NCBI GenBank assembly: GCA_015062815.1
Contig: SUTP01000003.1
Location: forward strand, 1 to 43,462
Length of the DNA stretch: 43,462 nt
From: Methanosphaera stadtmanae
GTDB taxonomy: Archaea > Methanobacteriota > Methanobacteria > Methanobacteriales > Methanobacteriaceae
Reading direction: 5' to 3'
Each line of letters opens with the position of its first letter. The stretch's first letter is position 1. The notes beneath the pieces are model-generated. The model worked only from the letters and a program-made list of their open reading frames with translations, searched no databases and was not told the origin of the DNA. The translations under genes and the position numbers were made by a program. This document shows, piece after piece, positions 32,227 through 41,983 of the stretch.

Positions 32227-33444
32227 TTAACTTCCTTCCATACTTAAATCTATGAGTTTTTTAGTTGTTCTTGCTAATTCTTCAGGTAATCCTTTAATAT
32301 CAATATCAAAGAATCCACGAACAATCATGGATGTTGCTTCTTCTTCAGTTAATCCACGTGCTGTTAAATATTGTATTTGATCTTCTGCTATTTTTCCTAC
32401 AGCAGCTTCGTGTGATAATTCCATATTTATAGTATCACATTTTAATTCAGGAACAGAATATATTTTTGAATTTTCTGATAAAACTAATCCCATACATTCA
32501 ATATGTCCTTTTACATGAGGAGAAACACCATGCATATCTCCACGAGTATATATTGTAGATTCATCATGTGAAATTGCTCTTGTAATCATCTCAGAAGATG
32601 AATTTTCTCCAGTTAATATTGTTCTTGAACCTTGATCAATAATTGAATCTCCATGACCTTCAAGTATAGATTGGAAGAAAGCTCTTGAATTTTTTCCATT
32701 ACAATAAGCTGTTGGATATGCTTGTATGTTTTCAACAGGTTTTGCTAAAATATAATTTGACACATAAGTTGCATCATCTTCAAGAATTACTCCGGTTCTT
32801 GGTCTAACATCAACATGGTTATCCCAGTTATGTACCATTGTAAAGTTTATCGTTGAACCTTTTTTTAAGAAAAATTCACTTACACCAATATGTGCAGCAC
32901 TATCTACATGAGATGCAGTGGAACATCCGTTAATAATATTTATTCTTGAATTTTCTTCAGCAATAATTATATTGTGTGCAGTTTGTATGGTATCTCTATC
33001 TCCAATGAACATACAAGCTTGGACAGGTAAGTCTAATTTAACTCCAGGTTCTGCTCTTATGAAATATCCACCTAATTCACCTAATTCAGCTTTTGCAGTA
33101 TATTTATCTGCATCTACTTGTACTGCAGTCCAAAGATAATCACTAAGCCAATCATGTTTTTCAAGTGCTTCTGGAACACTCATAATTTCAACACCATCAT
33201 ACATATTATTTTCAAATACTGGTGTTTGATCTTTTTGTAAAAATGATGCTGATCTATTTTCTTCATCAGGTTCTACTCCAACACTTTGTAAAACTTCTTG
33301 ATCTTTTTTATTTAATTCACTTAAAGAATCTATTTTTTCATGTTGGTCAATTGAATCTTGATCATATTCTTCTAAATCTACATCAAGACCAATAGCAGCC
33401 TCTTTATTAATTGCTTTTTCAGCTTTTTCTTTAAATGTACTCAT
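32227..33444 (-). CDS. SufB/SufD family Fe-S assembly scaffold protein
   Basis: SufBD family (VENIQAYPTAYCNGKNSRAFFQSILEGHGDSIIDQGSRTIL, GRIAEDQ-like), coupled to sufC; ATG 33444 directly follows the sufC stop. Confidence 0.9.
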   Translation of the reverse strand: MSTFKEKAEKAINKEAAIGLDVDLEEYDQDSIDQHEKIDSLSELNKKDQEVLQSVGVEPDEENRSASFLQKDQTPVFENNMYDGVEIMSVPEALEKHDWLSDYLWTAVQVDADKYTAKAELGELGGYFIRAEPGVKLDLPVQACMFIGDRDTIQTAHNIIIAEENSRINIINGCSTASHVDSAAHIGVSEFFLKKGSTINFTMVHNWDNHVDVRPRTGVILEDDATYVSNYILAKPVENIQAYPTAYCNGKNSRAFFQSILEGHGDSIIDQGSRTILTGENSSSEMITRAISHDESTIYTRGDMHGVSPHVKGHIECMGLVLSENSKIYSVPELKCDTINMELSHEAAVGKIAEDQIQYLTARGLTEEEATSMIVRGFFDIDIKGLPEELARTTKKLIDLSMEGS

Positions 33445-33445
33445 A

Positions 33446-34186
33446 TTATACATCTCCAAATCCTGAAGTTCTAATATCTTCCATTATTTCTTTCGGTTTG
33501 CCTGTTCTAACTATTTTTCCATCTTTCAATATATGTGCATGGGTCGCATCCACAAAATTAAGAATGTATCCTAAATGGGTGATGAGTAATCCACCTTTTT
33601 TACCATCTTCTTTATCATGATCTAATAATGTATTTATTTCTTTTGATACTAATTCTACATTTTCTATATCTACACCACTATCAGGTTCATCAAACATGAT
33701 AAAATTTGGTTGTTGTGCAAGTAATTGGAGTAGTTCTGATCTTTTAACTTCTCCTCCAGAAAATCCTAAGTTAACATCTCTTTCTAAGAATGATTCATTT
33801 AATTTTAATCTTTCGCCTAATTTCACTACTTTTTCATTTACTTCTTCATCACTTAGTTCTGCGAAATGTTTTTTGGTTTCAATGGTTAAAAGATCTTTTA
33901 ATTTTACTCCAGTAATTGCAGGGGGATTTTGGAAAGTTACTCCTAATCCTAAAGCAATTCTTTCATGTGTACTTAATTTTGTAATATCTTGATCTTTATA
34001 AATTATTGTCCCATTTGTGACTTTATAATTTGGAAATCCTAATATACTCATAAATAATGTACTTTTTCCAGCTCCGTTTGGTCCAAGTAATACATGAGTT
34101 TCTCCTTCGTTAATAGTGAGATTTACTCCTTTTAAAATTTTTTTTCCTTCTACTTCTACTTCTAAATCGGATATTTCGAGTAGCAT
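33446..34186 (-). CDS. sufC: Fe-S assembly ABC ATPase SufC
   Basis: LLGPNGAGKSTLFMSILGFPNYKVTNG, FSGGEVKRSELLQLL, FDEPDSGVDIENV; SD GGTGATTAT before ATG 34186. Confidence 0.93.
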   Translation of the reverse strand: MLLEISDLEVEVEGKKILKGVNLTINEGETHVLLGPNGAGKSTLFMSILGFPNYKVTNGTIIYKDQDITKLSTHERIALGLGVTFQNPPAITGVKLKDLLTIETKKHFAELSDEEVNEKVVKLGERLKLNESFLERDVNLGFSGGEVKRSELLQLLAQQPNFIMFDEPDSGVDIENVELVSKEINTLLDHDKEDGKKGGLLITHLGYILNFVDATHAHILKDGKIVRTGKPKEIMEDIRTSGFGDV

Positions 34187-34408
34187 ATAATCACCATTTA
34201 ATAAATAAATTAACATTATTTAAAATATTTTATAACACTAATCTTTTTATAATTATTAATATTAATATTGTTATATAACATTGTTATATTATGTTAATAT
34301 TTATTAAAATAGTTTTAGTATTATTAATATATAATGTCATTTCAAATTTCAACACTTGTTATCAAAAAAAAAAGGATTACTATTATTTTTCTAAAAATTC
34401 ATTATAAT

Positions 34409-34430
34409 TATTTTAGGTTAACCTAAAATA
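34409..34430. promoter_or_regulatory. 22-bp perfect palindrome with DtxR/IdeR-like half-sites
   Basis: TATTTTAGGTTAACCTAAAATA, upstream of sufC and mvhD (divergent). Confidence 0.6.
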
Positions 34431-34670
34431 TTTCGTTTTTGGGCACTTGTTTTCTGAAAATAATAAAATCTTTTAAAAATCTTTAAAAAATCTATAAAAA
34501 TTTTAAAATCCTTATTTTTCAATTTTACATACTTCAATATTTATTAGAAAACTATGAATTTTTTACTCATTATATTTAAACTTAATGGTTTATTTTTTGA
34601 AACAACCTTTATAATAATATTAAAGTTAAATAATACATGTACATTGTTTTAGTTTGTACATTTTATTAAT

Positions 34671-34696
34671 ATTGTACTATTTAGGATTAGTACAAT
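34671..34696. promoter_or_regulatory. Inverted repeat ATTGTA-N14-TACAAT at the mvhDGA promoter
   Basis: ATTGTACT-ATTTAGGATT-AGTACAAT (8-bp arms), just downstream of TATA-like TTTTATTAATA. Confidence 0.65.
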
Positions 34697-34777
34697 TAAA
34701 CACGTGTTTGAATATTAATATTAAAATGTTAAATTATTCAAAAAGTTAAATCATGTTTTATAATAGGAGGAAACATA

Positions 34778-35206
34778 ATGGCTGATGAAGATATTAAAAT
34801 AGTCATGTTCTGTTGTAATTGGTGTTCCTACGGTGGAGCAGATACAGCAGGTACATCAAGGATGCAATACCCACCTAACATAAGAGTTATTAGGGTAATG
34901 TGTTCTGGAAGAATCGAACCTCAATTTGTTCTTAAAGCTTTAAGAGAAGGAGCAGATGGTGTATTTGTAGCAGGATGTCACTTTGGTGACTGCCACTATG
35001 ATGCAGGAAACTACAAATTAGCAAGAAGAATGAACTTAATCTACAGATTATTAGATGAACTTGGACTCGAAGAACAAAGAGTACAACACGACTGGATTTC
35101 AGCTTCCGAAGGTGAAAAATTCGCAAACACTGTAAGAAGAATCACCAAAGAAATTGAAGAATTAGGTCCTTCACCACTTAAAGCAGCTATAGCTCAGGAG
35201 GAATAA
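34778..35206 (+). CDS. mvhD: F420-non-reducing hydrogenase, iron-sulfur subunit D
   Basis: [37 protein letters not shown]; followed by mvhG and mvhA. Confidence 0.95.
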   Translation: MADEDIKIVMFCCNWCSYGGADTAGTSRMQYPPNIRVIRVMCSGRIEPQFVLKALREGADGVFVAGCHFGDCHYDAGNYKLARRMNLIYRLLDELGLEEQRVQHDWISASEGEKFANTVRRITKEIEELGPSPLKAAIAQEE

Positions 35207-35210
35207 GTTT

Positions 35211-36128
35211 ATGGCAGATAAAAAAAGAATAGGAACAATGTGGTTAGGTGGATGTTCTGGATGTCACATCGCTTTAACTGATTTACATGAATTATTATTA
35301 GACGTTGTAGAAGTAGCAGAATTCGAATTCAGTCCTGTATTAATGGATACAAAATATGATGAAATTCCACACATGGATCTCATATTAATTGAAGGTGGAA
35401 TCCGTAACGACGAAAACAGAGAATTAGCTGAAGTATTAAGAGAAAAAGCTGATTTTGTTGTTGCATACGGAACTTGTGCAGAATTCGGTGGAATACCTGG
35501 ATTAGGTAACTTACACACAGTACAAGAATTAGAAGAAGAAGCATACTTAAATTCATGCAGTACTATAAATGAAGATGGAATAATTCCTAGCGAATCTGTA
35601 CCTCACTTAGAAAGCAGAGTAAGACCATTATCTGATGTTATTAAAGTAGATGCAGCTTTACCTGGATGTCCTCCAAAATCCGAAGTAGTTGCAGAAGTTG
35701 TTATCTCATTAGTAAAAGGTGAAATTCCAGAAATACCTGACAACAACCTTTGTGATGTATGTGAAAGAGAAAAACCACCTATGAGTATGGCTATGGACAC
35801 AATTAAAAGACCATGGGAAGTTGGAGAAACTGATAAAGATTTATGTTTAGTACCTCAAGGTATCATATGTCTTGGTCCTGCAACACGTCCATTATGTGGT
35901 GCACAATGTCCATCAGTAGATACTCCATGTAGAGGATGTTACGGCCCTACTGATAAAGTATTAGATGCTGGAGCAAAAATGATAAGTGCTATTGGATCAG
36001 ACTTCGGTGTAGAAAATGATAAAGAAATTGATCCTGAAGAAGTAGCAAATCAAATTGAAGATATTGTAGGAACTTTCTATACATACACTTTAGCATCAGC
36101 TTTAATCCCATTAAAACTTAAAAACTAA
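35211..36128 (+). CDS. mvhG: F420-non-reducing hydrogenase small subunit
   Basis: MWLGGCSGCHIALTDLHE, AYGTCAEFGGIPGLGN, CLGPATRPLCGAQCPSVDTPCRGCYGP. Confidence 0.95.
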   Translation: MADKKRIGTMWLGGCSGCHIALTDLHELLLDVVEVAEFEFSPVLMDTKYDEIPHMDLILIEGGIRNDENRELAEVLREKADFVVAYGTCAEFGGIPGLGNLHTVQELEEEAYLNSCSTINEDGIIPSESVPHLESRVRPLSDVIKVDAALPGCPPKSEVVAEVVISLVKGEIPEIPDNNLCDVCEREKPPMSMAMDTIKRPWEVGETDKDLCLVPQGIICLGPATRPLCGAQCPSVDTPCRGCYGPTDKVLDAGAKMISAIGSDFGVENDKEIDPEEVANQIEDIVGTFYTYTLASALIPLKLKN

Positions 36129-36151
36129 TTATTTTTATAGGAGGAAAATAA

Positions 36152-37588
36152 ATGGTAGAATTAACATTAGAACCTGTAACAAGAATTGAAGGTCACGCAA
36201 AAATCACAGTTGATCTTGATGAAGAAGGAAATGTAAAAGATACAAAATTACATGTTATGGAATTCAGAGGATTTGAAAAATTCTTACAAGGTAGACCTAT
36301 TGAAGAAGTTCCTAGAATTGTACCTAGAATTTGTGGTATTTGTGATGTACAACACCACTTAGCTGCAGCTAAAGCATGTGACCAAGTATTTGGATATGAA
36401 GATGATAACATCTATCCAACAGCTTACAAAATGAGAGAAATTATGAACTGGGCATCTGTAATGCACTCACACACATTAAGTTTCTACTTCTTATCAGCAC
36501 CTGATTTCATCGGCGGAAAAGATAGAAAAACTAGAAATGTATTCCAAATTATTAATGATGCACCAGAATTAGCTAAAAAAGCATTAGCTTTAAGAAGAAA
36601 TTCACAAGATATTGTAACAGCTATCGGTGGAAGACCAATTCACCAAGTATCCAACACTCCTGGTGGAATTACCACAGTATTAACTGATGAAGAACAAAAA
36701 GAAAACTTATTAAAAGCTAAAGAAGCTTTAGAATTATCATTTGATACATGGGAAGCAGCTGGACCAATCTTTGAAGAAAACATGGATTTAATTAAAACAT
36801 TAGGTTATGTTGAAACTTACCACACTGGTTTAGTAGATAAAAAAGATGGTAGTTGGGACATGTACAACGGTAATGTAAGAATGGTTGATAAACAAGGAGA
36901 ACTTTATGCTGAATTCGCATCTCAAGACTATACTGATTACATAGCTGAAGGTGTAAAACCATACTCCTGGTTAAAATTCCCTTACATTAAAGAATTAGGA
37001 TACCCTGAAGGTGTTTACAGAGTAGCTCCTCTATCAAGAATTAATGCATGTACAAAAATGCCAGATGCAGCACCAAAAGCTCAAGAATTATTAAATGAAT
37101 TCAGAGCAAACTTCGGTAAATGTCCACAAGAAACATTATTATTCCACCCAGCAAGACTTATTGAATTAATCGCATCTGCTGAATTAGCAGTTGATGGTCT
37201 TGAAGGTGATTTAAGTGGTCAAAAACGTCCTGAAGCAATTGATCGTGAACAAATCACTGGTGAAGGTGTAGGTATTGTTGAAGCATCAAGAGGTACTTTG
37301 ACTCACCATTACCAAACTGATGAAAATGGTTTAGTAACCAAAGCAAACATTGTTGTAGCTACCGTACAAAACAATCCTGCTATGGAAATGGGTATTCAAC
37401 AAGTTGCTAACACTTACATTAAACCTGGAGTAGAAGTTGATGATAAAATCTTCAACTTAATGGAAATGGTTATTCGTGCATACGACCCATGTCTTTCCTG
37501 TGCTACTCACCAATTAGACACCCAAATGAGATTATCTACTGTAGAAGTATATGATCACATGGGTAACTTAGTAAAAAAAGTTGAATAG
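36152..37588 (+). CDS. mvhA: F420-non-reducing [NiFe]-hydrogenase large subunit
   Basis: [24 protein letters not shown] and C-terminal [10 protein letters not shown] Ni-binding motifs. Confidence 0.96.
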   Translation: MVELTLEPVTRIEGHAKITVDLDEEGNVKDTKLHVMEFRGFEKFLQGRPIEEVPRIVPRICGICDVQHHLAAAKACDQVFGYEDDNIYPTAYKMREIMNWASVMHSHTLSFYFLSAPDFIGGKDRKTRNVFQIINDAPELAKKALALRRNSQDIVTAIGGRPIHQVSNTPGGITTVLTDEEQKENLLKAKEALELSFDTWEAAGPIFEENMDLIKTLGYVETYHTGLVDKKDGSWDMYNGNVRMVDKQGELYAEFASQDYTDYIAEGVKPYSWLKFPYIKELGYPEGVYRVAPLSRINACTKMPDAAPKAQELLNEFRANFGKCPQETLLFHPARLIELIASAELAVDGLEGDLSGQKRPEAIDREQITGEGVGIVEASRGTLTHHYQTDENGLVTKANIVVATVQNNPAMEMGIQQVANTYIKPGVEVDDKIFNLMEMVIRAYDPCLSCATHQLDTQMRLSTVEVYDHMGNLVKKVE

Positions 37589-37599
37589 CTAAAAAAATT

Positions 37600-37675
37600 A
37601 AATTTCGTTAGAAATTTTGTAAGATAAAGAATATATAATTCTTTATCATTTCTTTCGTTTACATGATGAAAGAAA
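37600..37675 (+). repeat. Three consecutive hairpins downstream of mvhA
   Basis: AAATTTC-GTTA-GAAATTT (37600-37617); GATAAAGAAT-ATATA-ATTCTTTATC (37623-37647); TTTCTTTC-N11-GAAAGAAA (37649-37675). Confidence 0.75.
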
Positions 37676-37927
37676 ATGTTAGGGTTTCATATCTTTTGAA
37701 CTAATTATGACTAAAATAATACAAACGGGACATAGTTTAACCTAGTATAAGTTTTTACTTAACTAAGGTTTTCTATGATTTCATTTTTTTATACTATTTT
37801 TAATTAAATTTTATTTTTACTATTTTTAAATAAATCAAATAATTTTATATAAAATATTCTGATTATTTCATTTTAAAGAATTTGATTTAACTAATAAAAT
37901 TATTTTTTTCTTTAAAAAAAGTGTATT

Positions 37928-37951
37928 ATTAGACTATAATCATAGTCTAAT
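37928..37951 (+). repeat. 9-bp-stem hairpin
   Basis: ATTAGACTA-TAATCA-TAGTCTAAT. Confidence 0.75.
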
Positions 37952-38174
37952 TGTCCAAAATTTGGGAGTTATTTTCTTTTTGAACACAAGCTAACTAATT
38001 AATTATTGTTTGGTAGAATATTATTTTCATGTACTGTATATAATTGTAATATTTTTTTAATCAAAAGTATTACATAAATTGTATAAAAAAATTTTTTTAA
38101 TCCTATGATGTGAAGATATTAAAATAATGCTTAGTTCATACTTTTTGTATATTTTTTATTACAGTACATATTAT

Positions 38175-38198
38175 TATATATACAGTCTAGTATATATA
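38175..38198 (+). repeat. 9-bp-stem hairpin
   Basis: TATATATAC-AGTCTA-GTATATATA. Confidence 0.7.
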
Positions 38199-39181
38199 CT
38201 TTATAATTTTTTTTTTGAATAGTTATTATCTAAAGATAAGTTAATATAATAATTAATAAGTAAGCAGAAATTCAATAAATGAATGATGGTATAAGTGGGC
38301 TCAGACTACTTCCTAGTAAAATCAAAGAACTATTACAGACAAATAAAAATATTAGTTAATTAATATTCTAATTAATTATAATAATAAATGTTTTTTATTT
38401 TTTGATTTGAACAAAGGCGGAATCTTCTTATTGTTTAAGAAAAAAAATATACTATTTTTTTGTAGTAATACTTTTTTTATCTAAAATAATTTATGCCAAG
38501 TTTCATTGTGGGATTATTTGCATATGGGTTTAAATAGTAACTATACATTAGTGATTATTCTATTTATTACATGAAAATATTTTAATAATTTATTATTTTT
38601 TCAATATTTCTATTTAAAATTTGAATAATTAATAAATTAATATCTTTTAAGTAATAATTGTTCAATATTAATGTGTTATAAAATTATAAAAAAATTAAGA
38701 GATATTATCAATTTAATTTTAATTTATTTAATTTAAATTGTTTTTTTAGCTTGTTGCTTTGGATTAAAAAATCTTTAGATGTATTTAAATATGTTTATTC
38801 TTTTAAAAACATTTTTAAACATAATTTAAGTTAATATAATGTTTATTTTTTTAGTTAAAATTTAAAAACATTTATATTATTCATTAAGCATATATTTTAA
38901 TTGTAAGAATATTTATTCAAATACATAGAGTATTACAAAATATTCGGTAATGATAATTTGTATTACTTCATGATTGTATGTACTGATAACAGTTAATACA
39001 CCTAATAAGTATAATTATCAATATTTATTGGTTTTTGGAGTATTATACTATTACTTAGGAGTATTTTTTCTTTGTATAAATATTTGAGCACAAGAAATGA
39101 TAGAAAATGTATTTTTAGATAAGTTGGAGAATTATATTTTGTAATATTTTCACTTTAATGATCACATTATTTATTATGTTA

Positions 39182-39211
39182 TAATTGTATTTTTGCCAAC
39201 GGATACAATTA
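39182..39211. promoter_or_regulatory. Inverted repeat ATTGTA-N14-TACAAT at the MCR operon promoter
   Basis: TAATTGTAT-TTTTGCCAACGG-ATACAATTA (9-bp arms), about 110 bp upstream of the mrtB ATG, preceded by TTATTTATTATGTTATA. Confidence 0.65.
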
Positions 39212-39318
39212 GTAAAATAACTTAATATTTGTGAAATTAATTACAATTAAATTGATTACCCGGAATGAATATAAGAATTCATTTCTTAATGAATTTTATT
39301 TAAGAGGTGTACATATAA

Positions 39319-40647
<1,329 letters not shown>

Positions 40648-40663
40648 ATAGGAAGTTAAAATT

Positions 40664-41179
40664 ATGTCTACAGAAGTAAAGGAAACTGAAGATTTAGAAA
40701 TAATTAAAGCAACAGATGTTAAAATTTTTCCAGATAGAATTTTAAAACCAGCCACTACGGAAATTTTATTAAATCAGATTTTAGCATTAGATGGAATTTT
40801 AAGAGTTTTAATTAATGGAGACTCATTGCCTGATGTGGCTATGTATGGACCTGCAAAAGGTACAAAAGTTAATCATACAGATAGAAAGACTATAAATGTT
40901 AAAGGTAATGATGTACCTTTACGTGTATCTGTAGGTGAGATAATATTAACAGTTAATTTAGACAATCTTGAAGATTTTGTAGAAGAAGTCAATGAAATTC
41001 TAGATCAAACCTTAAATTTTGGTTATGATTTAAAAGTCGGAATATTTACAAAAACTCGTACATCTGTTTCAGATTATATGAAATATGGTAAAGATTTCGA
41101 AGACAGAATTGATGCAAGACTTATTGGATTAGTAGATCCTAATGCAAAATCAGCCGATACTATAAGATATATTAGGTGA
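40664..41179 (+). CDS. mrtD: Methyl-coenzyme M reductase operon protein D
   Basis: VKIFPDRILKPATTEILLNQILALDGILRVLINGDSLP; between B and G. Confidence 0.92.
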   Translation: MSTEVKETEDLEIIKATDVKIFPDRILKPATTEILLNQILALDGILRVLINGDSLPDVAMYGPAKGTKVNHTDRKTINVKGNDVPLRVSVGEIILTVNLDNLEDFVEEVNEILDQTLNFGYDLKVGIFTKTRTSVSDYMKYGKDFEDRIDARLIGLVDPNAKSADTIRYIR

Positions 41180-41185
41180 TTGTAA

Positions 41186-41983
41186 ATGGCATATGAAGCA
41201 CAATTTTACCCTGGTAGTAGTGTTATAGCAGAAAATCGTAGAAAACACTTAAACCCAGATTATGAACTTAAAAAATTAAGAAGCATAGCAGATGATGATA
41301 TACTTAAACTTTTAGGTCACAGAAACCCAGGAGAAGGTTACAAAACAGTACACCCACCTCTTGATGAAATGGACTTTGAAGAAGATGCTATGAAAGACTT
41401 CGTTGAACCAATTGACGGAGCTAAAAAAGGACTTCGTATTAGATACGTACAATTTGCAGATTCAATGTATAACGCACCTGCACAACCTTATGACCGTGCA
41501 AGATCATACATGAACAGATTCAGAGGAGTAGATACAGGTACACTCTCAGGAAGACAAGTTATCGAAATGAGAGAATCTGACCTCGAAGAAACAGCAAAAC
41601 TTTTAATTGAATCCGAATTCTTCGATACTGCTAAAACAGGATTAAGAGGAGCAACAGTACACGGACACTCCTTAAGACTCGATGAAAATGGATTAATGTT
41701 TGATGCATTACAAAGATATGTATTTGACGAAGAAAAAGGTCAAGTAGTATATGTAAAAGATCAAGTTGGATTAGAACTTGACGAACCAGTTGAAATAGGA
41801 GAACCATTACCTGAAGATGAACTCAAGAAAATCACTACTATCTACAGAACAGATAATATTGGTTTAAGAGATGATGAAGAAGTAATTAAAGTTGTTGAAA
41901 ATATACACTTCGCAAGAACTGATGGTGGATATGGTTTAGAAGTTTTCAATAAAGATTTACAAGCTAAATTAGGTGGTAACTAA
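41186..41983 (+). CDS. mrtG: Methyl-coenzyme M reductase gamma subunit
   Basis: [47 protein letters not shown]. Confidence 0.94.
   Translation: MAYEAQFYPGSSVIAENRRKHLNPDYELKKLRSIADDDILKLLGHRNPGEGYKTVHPPLDEMDFEEDAMKDFVEPIDGAKKGLRIRYVQFADSMYNAPAQPYDRARSYMNRFRGVDTGTLSGRQVIEMRESDLEETAKLLIESEFFDTAKTGLRGATVHGHSLRLDENGLMFDALQRYVFDEEKGQVVYVKDQVGLELDEPVEIGEPLPEDELKKITTIYRTDNIGLRDDEEVIKVVENIHFARTDGGYGLEVFNKDLQAKLGGN

Noticed and set aside
37662-37740. Box C-like ATGATGA suggesting a C/D box sRNA
   Set aside because: No CTGA box D or D'/C' at suitable spacing; the motif is better explained as the loop of a hairpin.
38085-38098. AAAAAAATTTTTTT palindrome
   Set aside because: Simple homopolymer junction expected by chance in this AT-rich context.
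37589-39318. CRISPR array or transposon remnant in the large gap
   Set aside because: No regularly spaced direct repeats, no terminal inverted repeats with duplications and no transposase-like ORF visible.
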